DNA of 33,630 bases from Planctomycetota bacterium. Its GTDB lineage: Bacteria; Planctomycetota; Phycisphaerae; UBA1845; UTPLA1. This document shows positions 8,725-18,013 of the stretch, piece after piece. The stretch's first letter is position 1. Every line of letters starts with the position of its first letter. Below the pieces are notes generated by a model, which saw nothing but the letters and a program-made list of their open reading frames with translations, did not search any database and was not told the DNA's origin. Location: the NCBI GenBank assembly GCA_016712275.1, contig JADJRI010000059.1, positions 1 to 33,630 of the forward strand. The letters are read 5' to 3'. A program made the translations under genes and the position numbers.

Positions 8725-8754
8725 GCAAAACTGGCTCTTGTATGGCAAAACTGG
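8725..8754 (+). repeat. Two identical 10-bp direct repeats spaced 20 bp, upstream of ftsI
   Basis: GCAAAACTGG occurs at 8725-8734 and again at 8745-8754, so the copies are exactly 20 bases apart, two helical turns. They end 30 bases before the ftsI start. This geometry suits a protein that binds the same face of the DNA twice. Its function is inferred, not shown. Confidence 0.5.
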
Positions 8755-8784
8755 AACTGCCGTGCCATAGATTGAAGGGTTGAC

Positions 8785-10570
8785 GTGACATCGCCCGCGA
8801 AGAACTTTGCCGGCCAAACAGTCATCGGCGTGATGCTGGTGGCCCTTGTTGCCCTGATGGGACGCCTGATTTACATCAACGGCTACGATGGCCCGAAGTT
8901 GATGGAGCGGGCGCTCAAGCAGCAAATGTCCCAGGTGCCGATACCGGCACGACGCGGGCCCATCGTAGATTCTCGCGGCCGAATTATCGCCGGCACCACG
9001 CTTCGAAAAAGCGTTTTTGTCGATCCAGCCGTCCTGCCGGATGTGAACAAAGCCGGAGAGTCACTGGCAGGCATCCTCGGTGTCGACCCCAACGAAATCG
9101 TGCCGGACCTGATGGCGGCCGGCGACAGGCGATTCTTTGTCATACGCCGGGGAGTAAGTGAAGAGCAGGCCAGACAGATTGAAAATGCCAATATCTACGG
9201 ACTGGGCATTTTCAGCGAACCCTACCGCACTTACCCAATGAACGAAGTCGGCGCGGCACTGGTCGGTTTTGTGGCGCCGGATGGCGTGGGCGTCAGCGGT
9301 CTAGAATATCAATGCGACAAGTGGCTGAGCGGCCAAAACGGCATCAAGACCATTGTTCGAGATGCGCGGCGCAAGGCCTTTTGGCTGGCGGAAGATGGTT
9401 ACCGTCCGGCGCGCGACGGTTTTCTGGTTGTTCTTACAATTGACGCGGAAATCCAGGCCAATGTCGAACGCGAGCTCAACGAAACGGTCTCGCGTTTCAA
9501 GGCCGAAAGCGCGGTTGCGATTGTCATGCACCCCCAAACCGGCGCGATTTTAGCGATGGCCAACAGCCCCGGCTTCGATCCATCACTACCGTGACTTTGG
9601 TTCGACATTCTATCGAAACAAAACCCTGACCGACCCCTATGAACCCGGAAGCACATTCAAGGCATTCATTGCCATGGGCTTTGAATGAAAAAGTCGTGCG
9701 ACTCGGCGAAATGTTCAACTGCGAAAGCGGCACATGGGTCGACGGCCCCGCACTTTGCACGATCACCATCCCTATGACTTTCTGTCCTTCGAGGAAGTTC
9801 TGATCAAGTCAAGCAACATCGGCATGGGCAAGATCGGCAAGCGTTTGGGCAACGAACGGCTGCGCCATTATTGCAAGTTGTTCGGTTTTGGCGAAAAAAC
9901 GGGAATCGATCTGTTGGGGGAAGATTCCGGCACGCTGCACCCCCTCGCCCGGTGGACATCCTTCTCCACAACCAGCATTCCGATGGGCCAGGAATTAAGC
10001 GTCACGCCCATTCAACTGGCACGCGGGTATTGCGCGATCGCGAACGGCGGCAAATTGGTCAAGCCCTATGTACTTCGCGCGTTAATGGATGCAACCGGCG
10101 AGGTCATTTCCGATTTTACGCCCCCGCCGCCCGAAGAACCGGTGATTTCTCCGGAAGTCATCGCCATTATGAAGGACAAGCTTCTCGTCGAGGTGGTGCG
10201 ACAGGCCGCCACCCAATCGGCCAAGCTGCCGAATTATACCGTCTTCGGCAAGACGGGCACAGCGCAGATTGCCCGCGGCAAAGGAAGCAAGGGGTTCCAG
10301 GCAAACGCCTACGTGAGTTCGTTTGTCGGCGGAGCGCCGGCGAAAGATCCGCAGTTGGTTGTTCTGGTCGCAGTTCGCAAGCCGACCAAAAGCATCGGTT
10401 ATTACGGAGCGGTGGTCGCGGCTCCTGCGGCGGCGAGAATATTGTCGCATGCGCTTGCCTATCTTGGTGTTCCACCCGAGCCGCCCCAAGACGCCTCGTT
10501 GGCCACGGTCGATTCCAGCTTGCCGCCGTTGGCCGGTGTGGCAATCGATGATGTGCCTTACGAAGAGTGA
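8785..10570 (+). CDS. ftsI: Septal peptidoglycan transpeptidase PBP3, three frameshifts
   Basis: Class B penicillin-binding protein that crosslinks septal peptidoglycan together with FtsW. It has an N-terminal membrane helix (VIGVMLVALVALMGRLIYI), the pedestal motif IPARRGPIVDSRGRIIAGT, and all three catalytic boxes: serine box STFK at 9650-9661, SSN at about 9809-9817, and KTGT at 10250-10261. The boxes sit in different frames. The frame shifts near 9582, 9680 and 9745, and each intervening piece encodes the expected sequence (HYRDFGSTFYRNKTLTDPYE; LNEKVVRLGEMFNCESGTWV). Start is the GTG at 8785, with AAGGG a few bases upstream. The order of intact motifs argues for assembly indels, not decay. 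Confidence 0.88.
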
Positions 10571-10597
10571 TTGAGAAATCGCAAGCGGTTGACTTTG

Positions 10598-10631
10598 AAT
10601 TCGCGGTATTGGGGATCAATTCACAGTATTG
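10598..10631 (+). repeat. Tandem operator-like repeats upstream of murE
   Basis: AATTCGCGGTATTG (10598-10611) and AATTCACAGTATTG (10618-10631) differ at two purine positions and begin exactly 20 bases apart. They lie about 100 bases upstream of the murE start, after the ftsI stop. The AATTC(A/G)C core reappears several times upstream of murC. A transcription-factor site is the natural guess. Confidence 0.5.
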
Positions 10632-10646
10632 TCAATAACGAATCAC

Positions 10647-10666
10647 AAGCATGCGCGTGCATGCTT
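10647..10666 (+). promoter_or_regulatory. Perfect hairpin upstream of murE
   Basis: AAGCATGC (10647-10654) and GCATGCTT (10659-10666) form an 8-bp stem with loop GCGT. An A-rich run follows (10673-10681), so it is not a standard terminator on the plus strand. Together with the repeats just upstream it suggests a regulatory region between ftsI and murE. Confidence 0.4.
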
Positions 10667-10722
10667 CAAGTTCGAAAAAAATCGACGAACAACTTGCATT
10701 ATATTGAGTAGAATGCGTCATC

Positions 10723-12260
10723 ATGTCTACAACACAAACAGCCACGTCGGCGGTCTCAACAGTCGCGCCATCGAAAACACTGGTAGAGTTGGCGCGTCGC
10801 GCATTGGAATCGAACTCAATGACCCGAAGATTGGCGAGATTCGCGTCACCGACATCTGCAGTGATTCGCGTCGCGTTGAAAAAGGCTTACTGTTTATCGT
10901 GATCGCCGGGAACAAGGGCGATGGCGCTCAGTATGTCGCCAATGCCGCCGACCGTGGTGCTGTTGCCATCGTTTCGGATCGCGATATCGCGGTTCCTCGG
11001 GGCGTCGCGCATGTGCTGGTGCCCCATGCCCGCGATGCCGCATCAAAACTCGCCGCCGTTTTTTACGGACTCGATGAGATTCAGGCTCGCGGCGAATTGA
11101 CTGTTTCGGGCGTCACGGGCACCAACGGCAAGAGCACAATCGCCTACATGATTCGCGCGATCCTGCGGGCCGCCAACCACCCCGCCGCGCTTTTTGGCAC
11201 GATTGAATACGATCTTGTTTCTAGAAAACTCGGTTCCGCATTGACCACGCCCGACCCGATTGAACTCATCAAGCACCTGGTCGAGGCCCACGCCGCCGGC
11301 GCGAGGCACGCTGTCATGGAAGTGTCGTCGCACAGCCTCGACCAGTACCGAACGTCGGGAATTCGGTTCTCCGCCGGGGTTTTCACAAACCTGACTCAGG
11401 ATCATCTCGACTATCACGGCACCATGGAAGCCTATAGCCTCGCAAAACGAAAACTCTTCGACAGTCTCGAACCGGATGGGACCGCCGTCATCAACATCGA
11501 CGACCCGGCGGCGGATGCCATGATCGAATCATGCAAGGCCCGCGTCATACGTTATGCAATCGACGCGGCCGCAGACATCAAGGCCGAAAGCGTGGTGGCA
11601 ACGAAAACCGGATGCAACTTCAGAATCGTTCATCAAAATGTGCGCTACGACGCAATGACCTGTCTTGCGGGACGACACAACGTTTACAACGCGCTGGCGG
11701 CAACCGGCGCCGCTCTCTCGATGGGAATCGACTTTCCGACGATCGTTCAGGGGCTTGCTTCGCTCAGTCGCGTTCCGGGCCGATTGCAGCGTGTGGATAC
11801 CGGAAAACTCGGATTCGATGTTTTTGTCGACTACGCTCATACGGATGATGCGCTGCAAAATGTTCTCACTGCACTGCGCCCACTGACAACCAACCGGCTC
11901 TGCTGCGTCTTCGGTTGCGGCGGCGATCGCGACCGTTCGAAGCGACCCCGCATGGCGAAAGCCGTCGCGGACTTCGCCGACAGCATTTTTATCACCAGCG
12001 ACAATCCCCGAACAGAGGATCCGCTCGCGATCATCGCCGATATTGAAAGTGGGCTTACACCCGAATCGCGCATTCGCAGTGTGACGGTTCCCGATCGGGC
12101 CGAAGCAATCCACATGGCGATTTATCGCATGCGCCAGGGTGACGTATTGCTCATCGCCGGCAAAGGCCACGAGGATTACCAGATCATCGGCACTGAGAAA
12201 CGGCACTTCGACGATGTGGAAGTGGCGTTAGAAGCAATCGGGCGAAAAATTAATAACTGA
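10723..12260 (+). CDS. murE: UDP-MurNAc-L-Ala-D-Glu:meso-DAP ligase, one frameshift near the start
   Basis: MurE adds the third residue of the stem peptide using ATP, in the cytosol. Motifs are VTDICSDSRRV (UDP site), the P-loop GVTGTNGKST, EVSSHSLDQYR, NLTQDHLDYHGTMEAY, CGGDRDRSKRPRM and KGHEDYQ. The DNPR motif (bases 12000-12011) marks meso-diaminopimelate specificity. The main frame is open upstream, but its early residues look random. The ATG at 10723 in another frame encodes MSTTQTATSAVSTVAPSKTL then VELARR, a normal MurE N-terminus that joins IGIELNDPKIGEIRVTD after one indel near 10800. Length after correction is about 512 residues, normal for the family. Alternative start: ATG at 10713 in the downstream frame. 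Confidence 0.92.
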
Positions 12261-12388
12261 GACTCAAAAAGCAACTTGGAACCGTGGGAGAATTCGTTCC
12301 TTTCGATCGTTCCGGGATTCGTGTCCATCAGATCATCATGCTTTATCCTTTGTTTCAGAACTGAGTAACTCAATCGGTTGATGTAAAC

Positions 12389-13797
12389 ATGAAGCCTTTC
12401 ATACTTCAGGAAATGTCCAAGGCCATCGGCGGACGCGTGTATGGAGAAATCACGAGGCCGCGCATCGTTGGTGTTTGCACGGATACCCGCACCATCAAGA
12501 CCGAATCCCTGTTTTTCGCCATCAAAGGTGCGAACTTCGATGGTCACGATTTCGTCGAAGATGCGCTGAACCAGGGCTCCACGGCCGCGGTTGTTTCGAA
12601 TGCCGGTCGATTTTCTGAGTCGCTTCGTCTCAGCGGCAGGCTGGTTGAAGTGGACAATACCCTGTCGGCGCTGGCACGTTTGGCATCGTGGTATCGGCGG
12701 CAGATTCCGGCACAAGTCATCGGCGTCTTGGGCAGCAATGGTAAAACAACGACCAAGGACATGATCCATGCCGTGCTCAGTTCGCGCAAACGGGGTAAGG
12801 CCGCCGCAGCCAGCTTCAACAACAATGTGGGCGTGCCATTAACAATCCTGAGCGTCGAACCGTCGGACGAATACGTGGTCGTCGAAATCGGAACAAACCA
12901 TCCGGGTGAAATCGCGGCGCTCGCGCGAATCGCTTCGCCGGACATGGCGTCGTAACCAGCATAGGCGAAGAACACCTGGAAGGATTCGGCGATCTCGATG
13001 GCGTTGCCGCCGAAGAGTTTTCGTTCATTCCGTTCATGCAGGGACGGCCGTTCATCGCCGTCAGCGATCAGGCGGCGGAATATGCCCCAAATCCACAAGC
13101 GGGTACGGGTCAAAACCGAACGATGATCGTGTACGGATTCGACGCAAGATCCGATCTTCGCGCGACGCAAATCGCTCAGCAAGAAGATGGCCTTCGATTT
13201 CAGGTGAATGGCCGATTCAACTATCAGATTCCAAGTCTTGGCCGTCACAATGTCCTAAATGCACTGGCGGCGATTGCGATTGGTCAGCGATTTAGGTTGG
13301 AACATACTGACATTGCGCCGGTGCTGGCGAAATTCAAAGCCCCAAAGATGCGAATGCAAGCGGCGCAGCATGGAGCGATCTATCTCATCAACGATGCGTA
13401 CAATGCAAATCCAAGCAGCATGAGGGCCGCATTCGAAGCAATGGACCATCTGGCCCGACCGGGACGCCGCGTGCTGGTACTTGGCGATATGCGCGAATTG
13501 GGCGATAAAACCACGAAGTGTCATCAAAGTGTCGGACGCGATGCGGGGGCCTCGTCCGCCAATGTCATCATCACTGTCGGCTCCATGGCCCGCGTCATGG
13601 CCGACGGCGCAACATCCGCCGCGGGAACGAGTAAACGGATTTACCCTTTTCCGTCGATTGAAGCATTGACGGACAAGTTGCCCGATCTATTGGAGCCGGG
13701 AGACAATGTATTGCTCAAGGCATCCCGCGGCTCCCGGCTGGAGCGCCTGGCCCCCATTGTCGAGAAATGCGGGCTGGCCTTCGCGACGTCGGTGTAA
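12389..13797 (+). CDS. murF: UDP-MurNAc-tripeptide:D-Ala-D-Ala ligase, one frameshift
   Basis: MurF joins the D-Ala-D-Ala dipeptide made by Ddl to the UDP-MurNAc-tripeptide, the last cytosolic step of precursor synthesis. Visible motifs are VCTDTRTIKTESLFFAIKG, the P-loop GVLGSNGKTTTKDM, FNNNVGVPLTIL, VVEIGTNHPGEI, then after the break TSIGEEHLEGFGDLDGVAAE, HNVLNALAAIAIG, NDAYNANPSSMRAA and VLVLGDMRELGD. A single indel near 12945 turns GVVTSIGEEH into a stop (12953-12955). Restored length is about 469 residues, normal for MurF. The 12261-12388 gap before it has no gene. Confidence 0.92.
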
Positions 13798-13850
13798 TCT
13801 TCGGGACGATTGAACTGTTCGATCTCCCTATTCATAAGAAACGGTACTGC

Positions 13851-14990
13851 GTGCTCTACCACCTTTTGAATCACTTCATCGCAGGCAACTACGGCTATCA
13901 AAACCCACTTTTTCGCGGAACGGTTGCGATTCTGATGTCGTTCCTACTGGTCTGGTGGCTGGGGCCGATGGTCATCAGAATGCTGCTCAAGAAGAAGTGC
14001 GGTGACATTCCCGATTTCGATCACAAGCAACTCAACGAACTGACTTCCCATAAGGCCAATGTCCCCACCATGGGCGGCATTCTGATTCTCTCTTCCGTGC
14101 TCGTCTCCGTCCTGCTTCTCGCGAACCTGACGGTCTTCTACATTCATATGGCGGGGTTGTGCCTCTTGTGGCTGGGGCTTCTTGGCTTTTGGGACGATTG
14201 GAACAAGCTGACCTCAAAAGGCAAAGAGGGCGGCCGCGACGGCCTGAAGTCTTATCAAAAACTCTTGTTTCAAGTGGGTTTGGGCGTCATCCTTGCAATT
14301 TTCATTTTCGAACGGGGCCAGGCCAGCTTCAGTGATTCGGGCTTGGAAACCTATCGTGCGCTAACCATCCCCTTTTTCAAAGGCGATTTGGAGAATCCCA
14401 TTCTTCTGCCATACGCAATCTTCCTGATCATGACAATTCTGGTCATTACCGGCTCCTCGAACGCGGTGAACCTGACCGATGGAATGGATGGACTGGCATC
14501 GGGCTGCATGATCATGTGTTGTTTGGTGTTCATGCTGATGTCCTATGCGGTCGGAGATGATCGCGTGGCACGATACCTTCAATTCCAGCACATTCCCGAT
14601 GCGGGTGAATTGGCGGTCTTGTGCGGGGCGCTTTCGGGCGCCTGTCTGGGCTTTCTCTGGTACAACGCGGCCCCCGTCCAAGTTTTCATGGGCGATACCG
14701 GGTCGCTCCCGCTCGGCGGGCTGATCGGATATGTCGCGATTGTGATACGCCAGGAACTGTTGCTCTTCATCGTGGATGGCGTGTTTGTCATGGAAGCTGT
14801 CTCCGTCATGCTGCAAGTCGGCTATTTCAAGATGACCAAGAGCCCCACAAAGCCCGGCAAACGGCTTTTCCTTATTGCTCCGATTCACCACCATTTTCAC
14901 TTAAAATGTTGGAAAGAAACATAAGTCGTTGCCCGCTTTTGATTCTGGCGCTTTGCCGTCATTGCGCTGGCCACGACCAAACTGCGATAG
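13851..14990 (+). CDS. mraY: Phospho-MurNAc-pentapeptide translocase, C-terminus frame-disrupted
   Basis: MraY transfers phospho-MurNAc-pentapeptide to undecaprenyl phosphate to make lipid I, at the inner face of the membrane. About ten membrane helices are visible. Diagnostic pieces are SHKANVPTMGGILIL, GFWDDWNKL, the catalytic NLTDGMDGLASG, FMGDTGSLPLGG and PIHHHFHLKCWKET. The frame open from 13767 gives an unusual soluble leader; the GTG at 13851 (LYHLLNHFIAGNYGYQNPLF) matches family starts. After WKET the frame stops at 14924, but the following bases encode VVARF and then FAVIALATTKLR with a TAG at 14988-14990, the normal last helix of MraY. The real end is therefore 14990, after at least two indels. 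Confidence 0.9.
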
Positions 14991-15233
14991 CCTTTGGAAA
15001 ATCACGCTTATCACCCTGCCCGGTTCTCTGCAGCCGGTTTGCCAATACTGCCGATGTAACACTATGCGCGGTTTCTGCGGTTGTTTGGTCGATCCATGCG
15101 CAGTCGAAATTGCCCTCCCCGCCCGTCCCTGGCAAAATCCATCGTCCGCAAGATATGCGGCGATCTGTTTTCCCACGGTGTGAATCGCTAGAATATTGCC
15201 CGCACCGCGGCCCTCTCATTTGCATGGAGGCAA
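14991..15233. other. Gene-free gap where murD is usually found
   Basis: This 243-base stretch between mraY and ftsW shows no credible coding sequence in any frame and no trace of MurD motifs. A TAGAAT near 15189 could be a -10 element for ftsW, but no matching -35 is clear. GGAGG at 15226-15230 serves ftsW. Confidence 0.6.
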
Positions 15234-15236
15234 ATG

Positions 15237-16490
15237 ATGATCAAACTCGACAGCCGACCTTCTTCCTGCAGCACGACTATCACGATTACAGCCGCGGCCC
15301 TTTTGGGGCTGGGCGTTGTGATGGTTTTCTCAGCCAGCGCGAGTCTCACCGCCCCACCGCTCATCAAAGATGTCCTGAAGAATCCATCCGTTCGGCAATC
15401 CATGTTCACAATGGTCGCGCTGGTCGCGCTGCTCATGGTGGGTCTGTGTCCATATCATTCCTGGCGGCTAAGGCCGGGCCGATGGTGGCAGCCTTCTGTC
15501 ATGTTGCTCATATTGACGCTGGCATTGGTTGTGCTTGTACTCATCCCCGGCATCGGCGAAGAACGAAAAGGCGCCCAACGCTGGCTCCCGCTCGGACCGT
15601 CGGCCATCGGACTGGGATTTCAGCCTTCGGAAATTGCCAAGGTTTCTGTCGTCGTTTTTCTTGCCGCGTTTTGTGAACGCATTGGTGAACACATTCGCAA
15701 GTTTTGGACCGGCTACCTTCCGACGGTCTTGATGCTTGGAATATTTGTGACCGTCGTCGGAATCGAAGACTTCGGAACCGCAGCACTGCTCGGCGTTGTC
15801 GGATTTGGAATCATCTTGGCTGCGGGTGCGAAATGGTGGCACCTTGGATTGACGAGTTTTCCGGCAATCGCCGGCGCTGTTTATTTGATCGCAGCAGAGC
15901 CCTATCGCATCAAGCGGCTAACCTCTTTCCTGAATCCGGAAGCCGATCCCCAGGGCGCTGGTTACCACCAGATTCAATCTCTCATCACCATCGCTTCCGG
16001 CAACTGGTGGGGCCGCGGGCTCGGCGCCGGCATTCAAAAATATGGCTATCTCCCCGAAGGCCGCACCGATTTCATCTTTGCCGTCATTTGCGAGGAGCTT
16101 GGAATCGTTGGCGGCATCATGGTGATCGCGCTTTTCGCTGTGCTGCTCTGGCAGGGCAAACGCGCCATGGAGGCCGCGCCGACCGAATTCGGCAGATTGC
16201 TGGCACTCGGCGCGACGCTCACCATCGGTTTCCAAGCGGCGATGAATATCGCCGTCGTAACCGTCTCGGTACCAACGAAGGGCATTGGCCTGCCGTTTGT
16301 CTCGGCGGGCGGGACAGGCGTGATCTTTTTCAGTATCCTTGTGGGGATGTTGGTGAATGTGGCGCGGTATCGGCAACCGACCGTCGGTTTGGAGGCCGAA
16401 ACCGAAATGAAAACCAATTCGATCGAATCCAGCGACGATCGCGCATCGCAGCAGCCGCCGATCCACACGCCAAAGGCACTGCCCGCGTAG
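15237..16490 (+). CDS. ftsW: SEDS-family septal peptidoglycan polymerase
   Basis: FtsW polymerises lipid II into septal glycan strands with FtsI. About 417 residues and ten membrane helices. Family marks are GVVMVFSASAS near the start, the loop GAQRWLPLGPSAIGLGFQPSEIAK, VGIEDFGTAALLG, NPEADPQGAGYHQIQSLI, GRGLGAGIQKYGYLPEGRTDFIFAVICEELG and VPTKGIGLPFVSAGGTG. GGAGG at 15226-15230 is 3 bases from the ATG at 15234 and 6 from the ATG at 15237, so the second is preferred. The C-terminal tail is polar and proline-rich. Position between mraY and murG indicates FtsW, not RodA. Frame intact. Confidence 0.93.
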   Translation: MIKLDSRPSSCSTTITITAAALLGLGVVMVFSASASLTAPPLIKDVLKNPSVRQSMFTMVALVALLMVGLCPYHSWRLRPGRWWQPSVMLLILTLALVVLVLIPGIGEERKGAQRWLPLGPSAIGLGFQPSEIAKVSVVVFLAAFCERIGEHIRKFWTGYLPTVLMLGIFVTVVGIEDFGTAALLGVVGFGIILAAGAKWWHLGLTSFPAIAGAVYLIAAEPYRIKRLTSFLNPEADPQGAGYHQIQSLITIASGNWWGRGLGAGIQKYGYLPEGRTDFIFAVICEELGIVGGIMVIALFAVLLWQGKRAMEAAPTEFGRLLALGATLTIGFQAAMNIAVVTVSVPTKGIGLPFVSAGGTGVIFFSILVGMLVNVARYRQPTVGLEAETEMKTNSIESSDDRASQQPPIHTPKALPA

Positions 16491-16518
16491 GCCCGGTGCC
16501 GGCACCCACAGGACTTGC

Positions 16519-17637
16519 ATGAACGACGAAAGACCCCTCCTCGTTATCGCCGGTGGCGGAACCGGCGGCCACCTCTATCCGGGGCTGGCTGTCGCGGAGG
16601 CGATGCGCGCGATTCGACCCGAATCGATTTCATTGTGCATGGCACGACCCGCCCCATCGACAAGAAACTCACCGAACACCGCAACATTCCGCTCATCGAA
16701 CAATCGGTGAAGCCATTCCCCGAAAAATCGGACAGACCTGGCCATTCTTTCGGGGCTGGTTCAAATCGGTGAAAGTGGCGAAGCAAAATTTCAAGCAACG
16801 CCCTCCCGCAATTGTCCTGGGCCTCGGCGGCTATGCAGCCGGTCCCCCGTTGAACGCGGCGCTCAAACTCAAGATTCCCACGGCACTGTTCAACCCGGAT
16901 GCGGTCCCGGGCGTGGCCAACCGGCGTTACGCGCCGAAGGTCGATCGTGTTTTCGTACAGTGGCGAGACACATTGGATGCCTTCGGACGCGCATCCCATG
17001 TCTCTTGCACCGGCTGCCCCGTTCGCCCGGAGTTTGCAAAGGTTACCCGCGAGCAGGAATTAAGTCCCTGAAACTCGATCCGGCGAAGAAGACGCTGCTT
17101 ATCACTGGCGCCCTCACAAGGGCGTGGTCCATCAATGCCTCGGTCGTCGAAATGGCGGACGTGTGGCGTGAGAATACGGATTGGCAAATTGTCCATCCGA
17201 CCGGCACGGCCGACCTCACCATGTGCCGCGAAAAAAACAAAGAGGCGAACCCAACGGTGGTGACGCTCGCCTTTACCGAGCATGCATCTGTGCATGCGGC
17301 GGCCGACCTGATTCTCGCGTGCCGGCGCGCATCGACGGCCAACCAGACGGCCCTGGGCAAGCCGAGCGTTCTCATGCCCTACCCATTTGACAAAAAAAAA
17401 CACCAACTGGCGAATGCAAAAGTGCTTGAAAGCAATCTCGCGGCCGTCATCGTCGACGATGCAAACAACCCGGCCGCCAACGCAAAAAAATTACGCAAAG
17501 AACTCGGAGATCTGCTGAAATCCGACCACCGTCGGCAACGTATGAGCGAAATCGCGGCGGCGATGGGCCGCCACGACGCGGCGACGCGAATCGCACAGGC
17601 TCTGCTTGAGGTGGCGGGTTTGGAGCATCCTGAATAA
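16519..17637 (+). CDS. murG: UDP-GlcNAc:lipid I N-acetylglucosaminyltransferase, multiple frameshifts
   Basis: MurG converts lipid I to lipid II on the cytosolic membrane face. The start encodes LVIAGGGTGGHLYPGLAVAE, the classic N-terminal motif. The frame moves near 16625 (on to DFIVHGTTRPIDKKLTEHRN), near 16725 (RKIGQTWPFFRGWFKSVKVA, later GLGGYAAGPP and FNPDAVPGVANR) and near 17060 (SLKLDPAKKTLLITGA). The conserved GGSQGA loop reads GALTRA at about 17104-17121. Removing one C and adding one G changes it to GASQGAWSIN, so it is a compensating indel pair, and CRRASTANQTALGKP looks like a damaged RAGASTANQTALGKP. The gene is real. Its breaks match sequencing-type errors. Confidence 0.87.
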
Positions 17638-17658
17638 ATTCGGCTCCCTCAGAACGAA

Positions 17659-17880
17659 AATTCGCAAGTTCAAGGTAGCTGTGGTCTCAAATTCACAGTT
17701 AATGGACCGAGAAATTCACGGTTCATCAGCCCCGAATGCGCCCTTTCCAGATCCCTCAAGAAATTCACACAACCTTCCCGATATCCTGTCTGTGCGCGCC
17801 GACTTCGTCGCCGAAACTGCAAGAACCCCTTGCATGCCGGCAACGTATTTGAGTACGATGCAACCCGCGAATTCGCGGTG
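17659..17880 (+). repeat. Recurrent AATTC(A/G)C motif in the murG-murC gap
   Basis: Five copies of AATTC(A/G)C lie in the 376-base gap upstream of murC: AATTCGCAAGTT at 17659, AATTCACAGTTAA at 17690, AATTCACGGTTCA at 17713, AATTCACACAACC at 17762 and AATTCGCGGTGAT at 17870. The extended forms AATTCACAGT and AATTCGCGGT are the same as the pair upstream of murE. Several copies suggest a cooperative regulator or a decayed repeat. No gene is seen in 17638-18013. Confidence 0.45.
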
Positions 17881-17922
17881 ATTGCAGCACGAGACTTTTC
17901 TGCATCTCCCCCGCCGGCGCTC

Positions 17923-17949
17923 GCCTTTCGATCCTTCCATATCGAAGGC
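17923..17949 (+). promoter_or_regulatory. Hairpin in the murC leader
   Basis: GCCTTTCGAT (17923-17932) can pair with ATCGAAGGC (17941-17949) with one bulged T and an 8-base loop. It lies about 65 bases before the murC start. No T-run follows. The role is unknown. Confidence 0.35.
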
Positions 17950-17998
17950 ACACATGCGACGAGGACTGCGGGGGCAACAAATCGAATCGGCCACACAC

Positions 17999-18005
17999 GG
18001 AGGTG
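17999..18005 (+). promoter_or_regulatory. Shine-Dalgarno site that fixes the murC start
   Basis: GGAGGTG ends 8 bases before the ATG at 18014. The frame is open well upstream of this, but the upstream residues are unlike MurC and lack a ribosome site, so this is the start. Confidence 0.7.
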
Positions 18006-18013
18006 GGCCCCGC

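Noticed and set aside
8785..10570. ftsI as a decayed pseudogene or as separate split proteins
   Set aside because: All three catalytic boxes and the connecting segments are intact once the frame is followed, with no in-frame stops in the restored sequence.
10647..10666. Intrinsic terminator after ftsI
   Set aside because: The stem is perfect but is followed by an A-rich run, not a T-run, on the plus strand, and no minus-strand gene ends here.
14991..15233. Remnant of murD between mraY and ftsW
   Set aside because: No frame shows a P-loop GTNGKT-type motif or any other Mur-ligase trace, and the gap is far too short.
5831..17637. Programmed ribosomal frameshifting in rsmH, ftsI and murG
   Set aside because: The breaks lack a shared slippery sequence, go in both directions, and also occur in unrelated genes including dnaE and a transposase fragment. 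Sequence errors explain them better.
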